From Mangrovimonas yunxiaonensis (GTDB taxonomy: Bacteria > Bacteroidota > Bacteroidia > Flavobacteriales > Flavobacteriaceae), in assembly GCF_000733475.1 (NCBI RefSeq), contig NZ_JPFK01000007.1:616501-680500 (forward strand): a stretch of DNA of 64,000 nucleotides, in the 5' to 3' direction. Below are positions 8,260 through 17,782 of this stretch, piece by piece (the stretch's first letter is position 1; each line of letters begins with the position of its first letter). The translations under genes were made by a program, and so were the position numbers. Below the pieces are notes generated by a model. It searched no databases. It saw only the letters and a list, made by a program, of their open reading frames with translations, and was not told the DNA's origin.

Positions 8260-9822
8260 TTATGCGTTAGCACCTCCGCCAAGATATTTACAGTCTTTTA
8301 AATCTTGCATGCTGGTAAAGGGTACTTCAGTCTTGTTGTAGTAATATGTTTTGTCTAGCTCTTTGCTTAGGTTGTGGTCGTCTACGTTTACATCAATATC
8401 ATGCATTTTAAATTGGCAAGGATGTTCGTAGCCTGCTGCATGAGTAATTTCAATAAATTCTTTCCTAAAAGTTTTAAAATACTGGGCCAAGCGTTCGGAT
8501 TTTAAAGGGACGTTAATGCCATTTTGCAGCCATTTATTTTGTGTGGCAATACCACTAGGGCAGCGGTTGGTATGGCAAATTTGAGCTTGTATGCAGCCAA
8601 TGCTCATCATGGCTTCGCGAGCCACGTTTATGCAGTCGGCACCCATAGCAAAGGCCATGGCTGCTTTGGCTGGAAACCCTAATTTTCCACTGCCAATAAA
8701 TACAATGCGTTCTGTTAACTGATGTGTTTTAAACAGCTTGTACAGGTCGCTAAAGCCATATACCCAAGGTAGGGAAACGTGGTCTGCAAAACTTGGTGGG
8801 GCAGCGCCGGTACCGCCTTCGCCACCGTCTACGGTAATAAAGTCGGGGCCTTTGTTGGTGGCTTTCATAATTTGAGCCAGTTCTTCCCATTGGTCTAATT
8901 TTCCAATAGCAGCCTTAATGCCTACGGGCAACCCGGTTTTTTCGGCAATGGCTTCAATAAAATCGACCATTTCTGGAACGTTAGAGAATGCCGAATGGTT
9001 GGGTGGCGATAACACGTCCTTGCCAATTTCGACATGGCGAATGTTAGCAATCTCTTTGGTGATTTTATTTCCTGGTAATACGCCACCTTTACCTGGTTTG
9101 GCGCCTTGCGAGAGCTTAATCTCTATAGCGCGGACAAAAGGATTGTTATTAACAAGTGCAACCAATTTTTCCATAGAGAAGTTGCCGTCCTTGTCGCGTA
9201 CACCAAAGTAACCCGTGCCAAAATGAAAAATAACATCGCCGCCATGAGAGTGGTAAGGCGATAGACCGCCTTCTCCAGTATTGTGGTAAGCCCCAGCAAT
9301 CTTAACCCCTTTGTTAAGCGATTCGACAGCTTTGGCCGATAAAGACCCAAAACTCATAGCCGAAACATTAATAACCGATGCTGGCCTATAGGGGCGTTTA
9401 CGGTTGTTATGTACACCCATAACCTTGGCACAAGGCAAAAAGGTTTTATCTGTAGCATTGGGATGGTTTTTATCAATTTTAAAGGGCATCATGGCATTGT
9501 TGATAAAAATATGCTGATGGGCGTAAATATCCCTATCAGTTCCAAAGCCTTCGTAGTTGTTCTCATGCTTGGCCGAGGCATAAATCCAACCGCGTTCTAT
9601 ACGGTTAAAAGGCAATTCCTCGCGGTTGTTGGCCACAAAATATTGGCGCATTTCTGGACCAATACTCTCTAGTATATAACGCAAATGGCCTACAATGGGA
9701 AAGTTATGGCTAATGGTGTGCGATTTTTGCACAAAAACATCACGTAGCGCAACCAAGAAGAGTACAATAATAACCCACATCCACCAACTAATGCTGCCTA
9801 AAAAACTTAAAAAAGAATCCAT
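8260..9822 (-). CDS. Membrane-anchored FMN-binding glutamate synthase-family protein
   Basis: This 520-aa protein has one N-terminal membrane helix (about 8-28) and a stand-alone GltS-type TIM barrel corresponding to the FMN domain of glutamate synthase. Diagnostic parts are GEGGLSPYH, KLSQGAKPGKGGVLPG, VDGGEGGTGAAP and a Cys cluster (CIQAQICHTNRCPSGIA) matching the 3Fe-4S ligand region. The amidotransferase domain of true GltB is absent, so it should use ammonia or another donor, or act on a different substrate. The exact reaction is unknown. It is probably its own unit; the upstream 138 bp separate it from the divergent uvrD-type gene. Confidence 0.88.
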   Translation of the reverse strand: MDSFLSFLGSISWWMWVIIVLFLVALRDVFVQKSHTISHNFPIVGHLRYILESIGPEMRQYFVANNREELPFNRIERGWIYASAKHENNYEGFGTDRDIYAHQHIFINNAMMPFKIDKNHPNATDKTFLPCAKVMGVHNNRKRPYRPASVINVSAMSFGSLSAKAVESLNKGVKIAGAYHNTGEGGLSPYHSHGGDVIFHFGTGYFGVRDKDGNFSMEKLVALVNNNPFVRAIEIKLSQGAKPGKGGVLPGNKITKEIANIRHVEIGKDVLSPPNHSAFSNVPEMVDFIEAIAEKTGLPVGIKAAIGKLDQWEELAQIMKATNKGPDFITVDGGEGGTGAAPPSFADHVSLPWVYGFSDLYKLFKTHQLTERIVFIGSGKLGFPAKAAMAFAMGADCINVAREAMMSIGCIQAQICHTNRCPSGIATQNKWLQNGINVPLKSERLAQYFKTFRKEFIEITHAAGYEHPCQFKMHDIDVNVDDHNLSKELDKTYYYNKTEVPFTSMQDLKDCKYLGGGANA

Positions 9823-9960
9823 AAAACGTAACTTAATTTTTGTTAAAGATATTAAAATTGAAGTAACCCTGCCTTTAAAAGTTGTTTATAATTATTAGCA
9901 AAAACCTTTAATAAAAAGGGTTGTATTGGTTATTTTCACACTTTTAAATGAGATTGAAAA

Positions 9961-12282
9961 TTGGAGAAGTATTTAAGTCAGTTGAATGATGCCCAGCTAG
10001 CACCAACGCTACAAAAAGATGGGCCAATGATCGTAATTGCCGGTGCGGGTTCTGGAAAAACCAGGGTGCTCACATACCGCATAGCATATTTAATGCACCA
10101 AGGGGTCGACCCGTTTAATATTTTGTCCTTGACCTTTACCAATAAAGCGGCACGCGAAATGAAATCGCGTATTGCCCAAATTGTAGGCGATAGTGAAGCT
10201 AAAAACCTTTGGATGGGGACCTTTCACTCGGTGTTTGCTAAAATTTTGCGCATAGAAGCCGATCGTTTGGGATACCCCAGCAACTTTACTATATACGACA
10301 CCCAAGATTCCGATAGGTTGATTCGCGATATCATTAAGCAACTCAATTTAAATAAGGACATTTATAAATACAAACAGGTAAGATCCCGGATTTCTTCCTA
10401 TAAAAATAGCCTTATTACCGTTAAGGCTTATTTTAATAATCCAGAGTTAATAGAGGCCGATACCGCGGCAAGACGCCCCAAAATGGGCGATATTTACAAA
10501 GAATATGTCGAGCGTTGCTTTAAAGCAGGTGCTATGGATTTTGATGACCTGTTGTTAAAAACCAACGAACTATTAACCCGTTTTCCAGATGTTTTGGCTA
10601 AATATCAAGACCGCTTTAGGTACATATTGGTTGATGAGTACCAAGATACCAACCACAGCCAGTACCTCATTGTAAGAGCCCTGTCGGACCGCTTTCAAAA
10701 CATTTGCGTAGTGGGCGACGATGCGCAAAGTATTTATGCTTTTCGTGGTGCCAATATTAACAACATTCTAAATTTTCAGCGGGATTACGACGATGTGAAA
10801 ATGTACCGTTTGGAACAGAATTATCGGTCTACCAAAAACATTGTCAATGCTGCAAACTCCATAATAGACAAAAACAAAACCAAGCTCGATAAGGTTGTGT
10901 GGACGGCCAATGATGAAGGGCAGAAAATAATCGTAAACCGCTTATTAAACGATGGTGATGAAGGGCGTTTTGTGGCAAGTTCTATTTTCGAGAACCAGAT
11001 GCAGCACCAGCTTAAAGCACAGGATTTTGCGGTACTTTACCGTACCAATGCCCAATCTCGTGCCATTGAGGATGCATTGCGAAAACGAAACATTCCTTAC
11101 CGCATTTACGGCGGGTTGTCGTTTTATCAGCGTAAGGAAATCAAGGATGTGCTTTCCTACTTACGCTTAATTATTAACCCAAAAGATGAAGAAGCCCTAA
11201 AGCGTGTCATCAATTTTCCCATGCGGGGCATAGGCCAAACAACCCTCGATAAGCTAATGGTCACGGCCAATCACTACAAGCGCTCTATTTTCGAGGTGAT
11301 GAAAAATCTCGATAAAATCGATTTGAAGGTCAACTCTGGAACCCGACAAAAGCTTTCAGATTTTGTTACCATGATAGAAAGCTTTCAAATCATGAATCAA
11401 ACGGCTAATGCGTTCGAGCTTGCAGAGCATGTTGTAAAGGCCTCTGGACTTATTAAAGAGTTCAACAAAGACCAAACCCCCGAGGGGATTGCCCGTATAG
11501 AGAATATAGAGGAAATGCTTAACGGGATGAAAGATTTTGTTGAAGAACAAAAGGAATTGGCAGATACAACAGGGTCTTTAACCGAATTTTTAGAAGATGT
11601 TGCCCTGGCTACCGATATGGACAACGATAAAGACGATGGTGAGAAAGTGGCGCTAATGACCATTCACTTGGCTAAAGGACTGGAATTTCCGTACGTGTAT
11701 ATTGTTGGTATGGAAGAGGACTTATTCCCAAGTGCCATGAGTATGAATACCCGTAGCGAATTGGAAGAGGAGCGCCGGTTGTTTTATGTGGCCTTAACCA
11801 GAGCCGAAAAGCAAGCCTATTTAACCTATACCTTATCGCGTTACCGCTGGGGAAAACTAATCGACGCTGAACCCAGCCGTTTTATTGAAGAAATAGACGC
11901 ACAATATTTAGAATTCTTAAAGCCAAAAGAACATCAACAACGGGCTAACCCCATGTTAGACGCCGATATTTTTGGCGACATAGAACCCGATAAAATCCGG
12001 TTTAAAAAGCCTAAAAAACGAACGGCAGAAAAGACCCCACCAAAGTTTATTCCGCCTAAAAAACTAAAACCTGTTTCGAAGGCTAGTCATGGCGGTGAAG
12101 GAGCCAACTTGTTTGATGGTCAATTAAGCAAAGGCAATATTGTTGAACACATGCGCTTTGGTAAAGGAGAGGTTTTAAAAATTGAAGGAAAAGGCCCCGA
12201 TACCAAGGCCGAGATTAATTTTGAAAATGGCGGGGTTAAAAAATTATTGCTTCGCTTTGCCAAGCTTGAAATCTTGGGGTAA
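9961..12282 (+). CDS. UvrD/PcrA-type superfamily 1A DNA helicase
   Basis: This 3'-5' helicase acts in repair and in removing blocks on DNA. Motifs in order: Walker A AGAGSGKT near residue 28, DEYQDTN, GDDAQSIYAFRGA, YRSTKNI, GLEFPYVYIVG and RRLFYVALTRAEK. A Tudor-like C-terminal domain follows (MRFGKGEVLKIEGKG...). The start must be TTG 9961: an in-frame TGA lies two codons upstream, the nearby ATG 9948 is out of frame, and the protein then begins MEKYLSQLNDAQ as the family usually does. Length (773) is typical. Its stop is 3 bp from the convergent esterase stop. Confidence 0.95.
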   Translation: MEKYLSQLNDAQLAPTLQKDGPMIVIAGAGSGKTRVLTYRIAYLMHQGVDPFNILSLTFTNKAAREMKSRIAQIVGDSEAKNLWMGTFHSVFAKILRIEADRLGYPSNFTIYDTQDSDRLIRDIIKQLNLNKDIYKYKQVRSRISSYKNSLITVKAYFNNPELIEADTAARRPKMGDIYKEYVERCFKAGAMDFDDLLLKTNELLTRFPDVLAKYQDRFRYILVDEYQDTNHSQYLIVRALSDRFQNICVVGDDAQSIYAFRGANINNILNFQRDYDDVKMYRLEQNYRSTKNIVNAANSIIDKNKTKLDKVVWTANDEGQKIIVNRLLNDGDEGRFVASSIFENQMQHQLKAQDFAVLYRTNAQSRAIEDALRKRNIPYRIYGGLSFYQRKEIKDVLSYLRLIINPKDEEALKRVINFPMRGIGQTTLDKLMVTANHYKRSIFEVMKNLDKIDLKVNSGTRQKLSDFVTMIESFQIMNQTANAFELAEHVVKASGLIKEFNKDQTPEGIARIENIEEMLNGMKDFVEEQKELADTTGSLTEFLEDVALATDMDNDKDDGEKVALMTIHLAKGLEFPYVYIVGMEEDLFPSAMSMNTRSELEEERRLFYVALTRAEKQAYLTYTLSRYRWGKLIDAEPSRFIEEIDAQYLEFLKPKEHQQRANPMLDADIFGDIEPDKIRFKKPKKRTAEKTPPKFIPPKKLKPVSKASHGGEGANLFDGQLSKGNIVEHMRFGKGEVLKIEGKGPDTKAEINFENGGVKKLLLRFAKLEILG

Positions 12283-12285
12283 AGC

Positions 12286-13149
12286 TTATAAGTGGGTATC
12301 TATAAAAACAGAGAGTTTATTCATGGTGTCCAGTAGGTTTTGACCGGTCCAACCATGACCTTCATTTTCGTACAATGTAAATTCGTGAACCACGTTAAGT
12401 GCGTTTAGTTTATCTCTCATGGCAGTCCCTTGAGAGGTTGGTACTAAAGGGTCTTGCCCACCATAAAACATTATGGTTGGTGGGGCTAAGGCGGTAACTT
12501 GATGGTACGGACTTACTTCTTGTAAATATGCTGTAGTGGCAGGTTCGCCATAAAGGGTTAACATTTTTTGTAGTTCGGGACTGGAGTTGTTTAGATAGGC
12601 ATCGTCAGTAAAATTTGTAGGCCCAACAAGATTGGCAACCATAGTTATGTTGCTATTGGTGTTGTGGGCATAGCTCCATAACATGCTTAAATGCGCTCCA
12701 GCACTCGCACCTATAAAACCAAATTCATCACCAATAACATAGGTGCTTTGTTTGCTTGTTAAGTGATTGACAACTTTGGTTATATCGTGAATTTGCATGG
12801 GGTAGGGCGGTGTGTTTTCGTTGGCTAGCCGGTAATTCATGTTTGCAACGGCAAGGTCTGGAAACTGGCTTTTAAGGTAATCTTTAAAACCGTTCATGTC
12901 ACTTTTATCTCCCGAAGTCCAACCGCCACCATGAACCAAAATAACAACTTTGGTGTTTAAGGTACGATGGGCGGGTAAATAGAGGTCGAAAGTTTGTTCA
13001 GGATTGTTTCCATAGGGAATGTTGAGGGTTTCGCGGTATTCTAAATCCTGTGGCACAGAATTGCCTTGAGGGGTGTTTTCATCTACGGAACACGACCATA
13101 AAATAAGCAGGAGACCGATTGTTAAAGCGATATTTTTTGTAAATTTCAT
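12286..13149 (-). CDS. Alpha/beta hydrolase (esterase/lipase type), lipoprotein
   Basis: This 287-aa protein has a lipoprotein signal (ILWSC, Cys20) and a complete serine-hydrolase set: oxyanion HGGGW at 73-77, nucleophile Ser149 in GASAGA, Asp233 in GGQDPLVP and His265 in EGHGW. The arrangement is that of the BD-FAE/carboxylesterase group, which often removes acetyl or feruloyl groups from polysaccharides; the substrate here is inferred only. It should sit in the periplasm or on the outer membrane. Confidence 0.88.
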   Translation of the reverse strand: MKFTKNIALTIGLLLILWSCSVDENTPQGNSVPQDLEYRETLNIPYGNNPEQTFDLYLPAHRTLNTKVVILVHGGGWTSGDKSDMNGFKDYLKSQFPDLAVANMNYRLANENTPPYPMQIHDITKVVNHLTSKQSTYVIGDEFGFIGASAGAHLSMLWSYAHNTNSNITMVANLVGPTNFTDDAYLNNSSPELQKMLTLYGEPATTAYLQEVSPYHQVTALAPPTIMFYGGQDPLVPTSQGTAMRDKLNALNVVHEFTLYENEGHGWTGQNLLDTMNKLSVFIDTHL

Positions 13150-13203
13150 CTTGGTTTAGAAATTTATACTAATAAACACAAACGCCTTTTTAAGAGAGAT
13201 ATT

Positions 13204-13824
13204 ATGGCCGAATTAATAAAAATTTATGAAGAAAACCCCAATCCTAGGGAAATTAAGAAAGTGGTAGAGGTTTTAAAACGAGGCGGTTTAATTATTTATC
13301 CCACCGATACGGTTTATGGCTTAGGTTGTGATATTACCAATAAAGAAGCCTTAGAGCGCATCGCCAAGATTAAGGGCGTGAAGCTGGAAAAGGCCAATTT
13401 TTCTTTTATCTGTAAGGATTTAAGCAATTTAAGCGATTACGTTAAACAAATAGACACTTCGGTTTTTAAAATATTAAAGCGTGCACTCCCTGGGCCTTAT
13501 ACGTTTATTTTGCCTGGAGCAAAAACGTTGCCCAATGTATTTAAGAAGAAAAAAACAGTGGGTATACGTGTGCCCGATAACAAAATTGTTTTAGAGCTTG
13601 TCGATACATTGGGACACCCGATAATTTCGACATCCATTCATGATGAGGATGAGATTTTAGAATACACCACAGACCCCGAATTGATTTACGAAAAATGGGA
13701 TAAGCTGGTCGATGTGGTTATTGATGGGGGGTATGGCGATAATGTGGCCTCTACAGTAATCGACCTTTCGGGAGATGAGCCTGTAGTTGTTAGGGAAGGC
13801 AAAGGCTCCTTAAATATTTTTTAA
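13204..13824 (+). CDS. L-threonylcarbamoyladenylate synthase (Sua5/YciO/YrdC family)
   Basis: This enzyme makes threonylcarbamoyl-AMP from Thr, bicarbonate and ATP, the first step to the t6A37 modification of ANN-decoding tRNAs. The YrdC fold is visible in GGLIIYPTDTVYGLGCD (27-43), LPGPYTFIL and VGIRVPDN, with the late STVIDLS...VVREGKG region. At 206 aa it is a YrdC-only form without the Sua5 extension. It could be the YciO paralogue, so the assignment to t6A is likely rather than certain. Confidence 0.88.
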   Translation: MAELIKIYEENPNPREIKKVVEVLKRGGLIIYPTDTVYGLGCDITNKEALERIAKIKGVKLEKANFSFICKDLSNLSDYVKQIDTSVFKILKRALPGPYTFILPGAKTLPNVFKKKKTVGIRVPDNKIVLELVDTLGHPIISTSIHDEDEILEYTTDPELIYEKWDKLVDVVIDGGYGDNVASTVIDLSGDEPVVVREGKGSLNIF

Positions 13825-13830
13825 ATAAAA

Positions 13831-13857
13831 AAAGCCCAACATCTGTTGGGCTTTTTG
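13831..13857. terminator. Bidirectional intrinsic terminator
   Basis: A perfect 10-bp stem AAAGCCCAAC (13831-13840) / GTTGGGCTTT (13845-13854) with a 4-nt loop is flanked by A and T tracts. It sits between the convergent YrdC-family gene and the OmpA lipoprotein gene and can serve both. Confidence 0.85.
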
Positions 13858-13882
13858 TTTATATGCTTTTTTTTGAAGCGGC

Positions 13883-14740
13883 TTAGTTACCGGCTTCAAG
13901 GTTTTTCATTTCCTGCTCGATCATTTCGTAAAACTCATCGATTTTAGGTAAAATAACAATTCTTGTGCGTCTGTTGGCAGCTTTTCCTTCGGCTGTATCG
14001 TTTGAGGCTACAGGAACGAAAGAGGCACGACCAGCAGCAATTAGCTTGGCCGAATCTACACCTAAGTCTTCAAGCACGCGAACAACAGAAGTGGCACGTT
14101 TTACACTTAAATCCCAGTTGTCGATTAATGGCGGTTTGTTGTAAGGTACAGGATCGGTATGGGCTTCTACCATACACTCGAAGTTAGGCTTGCTCTTTAC
14201 AACCTTAGCCACTTTTCCTAATACTTCTTTTGCGCGATCGTTTACAATGTAGCTACCGCTTCTAAATAACAATTTATCGGCAATAGAAATAAACACAACG
14301 CCTTTTTCTACATTCACTTCAATATCTGGATCGTTAATGCCAACTTCTTTTTTCAGACTTGTTACAAGTGCTAGCATAACACTGTCTTTTTTGTTAACAG
14401 CATCTTGTAAACGGTTTATCTTAAGGTCTTTTTCCCTAAGGCTTTCTAAGGTTTTTTCAACATTAGAAGCCCCTTTGGTGGTTAGCATGGTAAGATCCTT
14501 ATTGCTTTGAATTAAGTTGTCGTTAGATTTCTTAAGGTCAGAAATGCGCTCTTCTAAAGAGGTTACGCGAGATTCGGCAGAAGCTTTATCGGCTAAGCAG
14601 GAGTTAAGCTTAACAGTGGCCGAATTCAGTAAATCTTGAGTTTCTTTTTGTTTTGCTTCAAGTGCGGCATATTCTTTTTTAGAAACACAAGATCCTAAAA
14701 GTAACATGGCAAAAACACCCAATAACATTGTTTTTCTCAT
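13883..14740 (-). CDS. OmpA-family peptidoglycan-binding lipoprotein
   Basis: This 285-aa protein has a lipobox LLGSC (Cys18), a coiled-coil stalk at about 23-125 and a C-terminal OmpA domain (about 150-275). The diaminopimelate-binding signature is present: AHTDPVPY, NWDLSVKRATSVVRVL, and the Arg in NRRTRIVI. It would tether the outer membrane to peptidoglycan. A -7-like box (TAATTTTG on the minus strand, 14779-14786) lies about 40 bp upstream of the ATG, so it is probably monocistronic. Confidence 0.9.
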   Translation of the reverse strand: MRKTMLLGVFAMLLLGSCVSKKEYAALEAKQKETQDLLNSATVKLNSCLADKASAESRVTSLEERISDLKKSNDNLIQSNKDLTMLTTKGASNVEKTLESLREKDLKINRLQDAVNKKDSVMLALVTSLKKEVGINDPDIEVNVEKGVVFISIADKLLFRSGSYIVNDRAKEVLGKVAKVVKSKPNFECMVEAHTDPVPYNKPPLIDNWDLSVKRATSVVRVLEDLGVDSAKLIAAGRASFVPVASNDTAEGKAANRRTRIVILPKIDEFYEMIEQEMKNLEAGN

Positions 14741-14846
14741 AGTTGTTATTAATTAAAGTGGTTATTAATTTAACATATCAAAATTATGTAAAAGATTGCT
14801 AGGATTTACGGGTCTTAACAAAAACTTTAACATTTGTTGTTAACAA

Positions 14847-15827
14847 TTAAAACGTCTTATTTTTATTTACGAAATAGGACCAAACAATGGATGTTTTGTT
14901 GTAGTAAAGTTCCCTTTTGGGGTGCCTTTTTCTAAACTTTAAAAGGGCACTCAAATGAGCATAATAACTAAAATGAGCTTTTATAATGGCAAAAGTGTGG
15001 GTTGGTTTTAGTTGCAACAGATACTGAATGCCAGCCACACCATCTAAAACCAATCGGGTAAACACTAAAGGGAAGAGGTTGCCTTTTGCGTTTTTGGTTA
15101 GGGTAAACAAACTGTTTCTAAAGTTTAAGAATGTTTTTTTGGGATTGGTGTTTTTTAGGGTAGCGCCTCCTACGTGGTACACTGTCGAGGCTCCCACATA
15201 AGTTGCACGATGGCCTAGATTAAATGCACGCCAACATAAATCAATCTCTTCCATGTGGGCAAAAAAAGAGGCGTCAAAACCATTTAGGGCGTTAAAAATA
15301 TCTTTTCGTATAAAAAAGCAGGCCCCAGACGCCCAAAAAATATGAGATGTATCGTTGTATTGCCCGGTATCTTCTTCTATGGTGTTAAAAATACGGCCGC
15401 GGCAGTAAGGATAGCCTAATTTATCTATAAAGCCCCCTGCAGCACCAGCATACTCAAAACGGCTTTTGTTGTTGTAGTCTTTAATTTTTGGTTGAACAAT
15501 GGCTGTTTTTGGGTTGTTTTTAAATGCTTTAAGAATGGGGTCAAGCCAATTTGGGGTCACTTCAACATCGCTGTTTAGCAGGCAAAACACATCAGCATTA
15601 ACCTGTTTTAGGGCATCGTTATAGCCTTTGGCATACCCGCCGTTTTCTTGGTTTTGTATAATTTTTACCGAAGGAAAATGGGCGTTTACAAAAGCTACAG
15701 AGGCATCGGTAGAGGCGTTGTCGGCCACATAAATATCGGCGTCTTTGGAATGCTCCAAAACCGTAGGTAAAAAGGTTTCGAGCAATGATTTTCCGTTCCA
15801 ATTTAATATTACAAGGGCTATTTTCAT
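14847..15827 (-). CDS. Family 2 glycosyltransferase
   Basis: This 326-aa GT-A fold enzyme transfers a sugar from a nucleotide donor to an acceptor. It starts MKIALVILNWNGKSLLETFL, with DNASTD for nucleotide binding and an LNSDVEV segment at the metal-binding DxD position; HMEEIDLCWR carries the late conserved acidic residues. It resembles rhamnosyl/WbbL-like GT2 proteins of O-antigen or capsule pathways, but acceptor and donor are unknown. Its ATG overlaps the stop of the upstream nuclease-like gene by 4 bp, so the two are translationally coupled. Confidence 0.88.
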   Translation of the reverse strand: MKIALVILNWNGKSLLETFLPTVLEHSKDADIYVADNASTDASVAFVNAHFPSVKIIQNQENGGYAKGYNDALKQVNADVFCLLNSDVEVTPNWLDPILKAFKNNPKTAIVQPKIKDYNNKSRFEYAGAAGGFIDKLGYPYCRGRIFNTIEEDTGQYNDTSHIFWASGACFFIRKDIFNALNGFDASFFAHMEEIDLCWRAFNLGHRATYVGASTVYHVGGATLKNTNPKKTFLNFRNSLFTLTKNAKGNLFPLVFTRLVLDGVAGIQYLLQLKPTHTFAIIKAHFSYYAHLSALLKFRKRHPKRELYYNKTSIVWSYFVNKNKTF

Positions 15828-16270
15828 GTGTTGTACTCTGGAAGCTCCCTTAAAAAGTTATAACATTCGTGTTCAAAATCCATTTGGCAATAATAGTGAT
15901 TTAATCCGTTGGTAACCATTAAATATGTTGCGTTTAACGCCATGTTGTAGCGGGCAATTTGATCGAAAGTCTCTTGGGTAATCTTAATTTTTGGAGCTTT
16001 ACATTCCACAACCAGAAAAATACTGCCATCGGTATTAAAAATAACAATATCGTACCGTTTTTTTAAGCCGTTTACCCGCAGCTCCTTTTCAACATTGATA
16101 AGAGATTTAGGGTAGTGCTTTTTTTCAATTAAATAATGAATGCAGTGTTGCCTAACCCATTCTTCGGGTTGTAAAACCACAAATTTTTTGCGAATAACAT
16201 CGAAAATGGACGGTTTATTTTCGCTATTTTTGAAACGAAACGAATATGTAGGGAAGTTAAGCCTTTGCAT
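15824..16270 (-). CDS. Small HsdR-N-like (PD-(D/E)xK fold) protein
   Basis: This 148-aa protein matches the stand-alone form of the type I restriction enzyme R-protein N-terminal domain. A PD-(D/E)xK core is visible: the Asp of KKRYDIVIF and the E-x-K of LVVECKAPKIKI, followed by QIARYN as in HsdR N domains. No helicase or methylase partner is near, so this is not a complete restriction system. Its 3' end overlaps the glycosyltransferase start, and its 5' end is only 26 bp from the divergent holA. The role is unknown. Confidence 0.8.
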   Translation of the reverse strand: MQRLNFPTYSFRFKNSENKPSIFDVIRKKFVVLQPEEWVRQHCIHYLIEKKHYPKSLINVEKELRVNGLKKRYDIVIFNTDGSIFLVVECKAPKIKITQETFDQIARYNMALNATYLMVTNGLNHYYCQMDFEHECYNFLRELPEYNT

Positions 16271-16296
16271 AACGCAAATTTGAGAATTTTTTTTAA

Positions 16297-17301
16297 ATGG
16301 ACGAAGTAAAACAGCTTGTTACCGATATAAAACAGAAAAGGTTAAAACCCATATACTTCTTAATGGGGGAAGAACCCTATTATATTGACCGGGTTACCGA
16401 GTTTATTGAAGGCCACATTTTAACCGAAGAGGAAAAAGGGTTTAACCAGATGGTGCTGTATGGTAGGGATGTTGCGATAGACGACATTGTAAGTAACGCC
16501 AAGCGGTTTCCTATGATGGCCGAGCACCAAGTGGTTATTGTTAAGGAAGCACAAGATTTATCGCGAACCATAGAAAATTTAACGGCTTATGCCGAAAACC
16601 CGCAGCCCACAACCATTTTGGTTATAAACTACAAGTACAAAACCATCGATAAGCGTAAAAAACTCTATAAGGCCCTTAAAAAAAGTGGTGTTGTTTTTGA
16701 AAGCAAAAAACTTTACGATAATCAGGTTCCAGATTGGATTAGGCGAGTGCTTTCGGGGAAAAGCTACGGCATTACGCCAAAAGCAGCTCAAATGCTTGCC
16801 GAGTTTTTAGGAACCGACCTTAGTAAGATTAGTAACGAACTGGATAAACTTATGGTGCTGCTTCCTGCAGGCACGCAAATTACCCCAGAGCATATTGAAG
16901 CCAACATAGGAATAAGTAAAGACTATAATAATTTCGAGTTGCACAAGGCTATAGGCGATCGCAACAGCGAAAAGGTGTTTCAAATTGTGAAATATTTTGG
17001 CGAAAACCCAAAGGACAATCCCATGATTGTAACCGTAAGTTTGCTTTATACGTATTTTTCAAGGTTGTTAAAGCTTCATGGATTAGGCGATAAATCGGCT
17101 AGAAATGTTGCTTCGGCCTTAAAGGTGAATCCTTATTTTGTTAACGAATATTTGGTAGCTGCCAGAAATTACCCCATGCGTAAGGTAAGCGCCATTATTG
17201 CCGATTTGCGTACTTTTGATGGCAAGAGTAAAGGGGTTGGCGCCAATGCCGTGCCACAAGGCGACTTGCTTAACGAATTAATGGTGCGAATTTTAAATTA
17301 A
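16297..17301 (+). CDS. holA: DNA polymerase III subunit delta
   Basis: This clamp-loader subunit opens the beta sliding clamp. The 334-aa protein has the characteristic start (KPIYFLMGEEPYYIDRVTEFIE), a degenerate AAA+ region (VIVKEAQDL...) and the middle LAEFLGTDLSKISNELDKLMV helix bundle. The last 4 bp overlap the convergent gene at 17298. Confidence 0.92.
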   Translation: MDEVKQLVTDIKQKRLKPIYFLMGEEPYYIDRVTEFIEGHILTEEEKGFNQMVLYGRDVAIDDIVSNAKRFPMMAEHQVVIVKEAQDLSRTIENLTAYAENPQPTTILVINYKYKTIDKRKKLYKALKKSGVVFESKKLYDNQVPDWIRRVLSGKSYGITPKAAQMLAEFLGTDLSKISNELDKLMVLLPAGTQITPEHIEANIGISKDYNNFELHKAIGDRNSEKVFQIVKYFGENPKDNPMIVTVSLLYTYFSRLLKLHGLGDKSARNVASALKVNPYFVNEYLVAARNYPMRKVSAIIADLRTFDGKSKGVGANAVPQGDLLNELMVRILN

Positions 17302-17777
17302 GCTGCGGTTAACGCCTCTAGTTCCAACAGATAATCGTGTTGCAAATCTTCGTGTAGGGTTTCAATTTTCTTCTTAATGGTTATAAGCTGCCTGTGGTAA
17401 AGGTTGTTTAAAGCTGTATTTTTAAAAATACTAGGCGTTAGGGCTTTTAGGTTTTGGCAAAAATATAGCAGAAGCTCTACCTCGGTAGTTTTGGAGTTAG
17501 AGTATCTGCTATATGTTTTAATGTGTCTTAAAATTTTCCGAATGCTTTTTTTCATATAAAAGTAACTGTCACAATTTATAGTTTGAAACTCTTCATCTAA
17601 AGTTTCGATAATAGAGGCGACGTACTGGTCTTCGTTATGGGCTTCAAAAAGTAAATAAGTTAATAGTTCTTTATTTTCCTTTTTAAAGCGCCCCAATCTA
17701 AGACAAAGCTGTAAAAGTTCGTCTTTAGAGCATTGTTGTAGTTCTTTTTTAATATGGCTTAAGCGTTCGGCTTTCAT
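17298..17777 (-). CDS. Conserved hypothetical helical protein
   Basis: This 159-aa, wholly alpha-helical, Lys/Leu-rich protein starts MKAERLSHIKKELQQCSKDELLQLCLRLGRFKKENKELLTYLLFE... It shows no signal peptide, membrane helix or recognisable catalytic motif. The pattern is that of an uncharacterised Bacteroidota protein commonly found near holA; that association is a recollection, not a search. It is read in the same direction as, and 5 bp after, the DoxX gene, so it is probably the last gene of the methyltransferase-DoxX unit. Confidence 0.7.
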   Translation of the reverse strand: MKAERLSHIKKELQQCSKDELLQLCLRLGRFKKENKELLTYLLFEAHNEDQYVASIIETLDEEFQTINCDSYFYMKKSIRKILRHIKTYSRYSNSKTTEVELLLYFCQNLKALTPSIFKNTALNNLYHRQLITIKKKIETLHEDLQHDYLLELEALTAA

Positions 17778-17782
17778 TGTGT

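Noticed and set aside
9948-9960. ATG upstream of the uvrD-type gene as its start
   Set aside because: It is out of frame by one base, and an in-frame TGA at 9955-9957 forces the start to TTG 9961.
15824-16270. Remnant of a type I restriction system
   Set aside because: The protein is full length for the stand-alone family and shows no helicase remnant, hsdM or hsdS around it.
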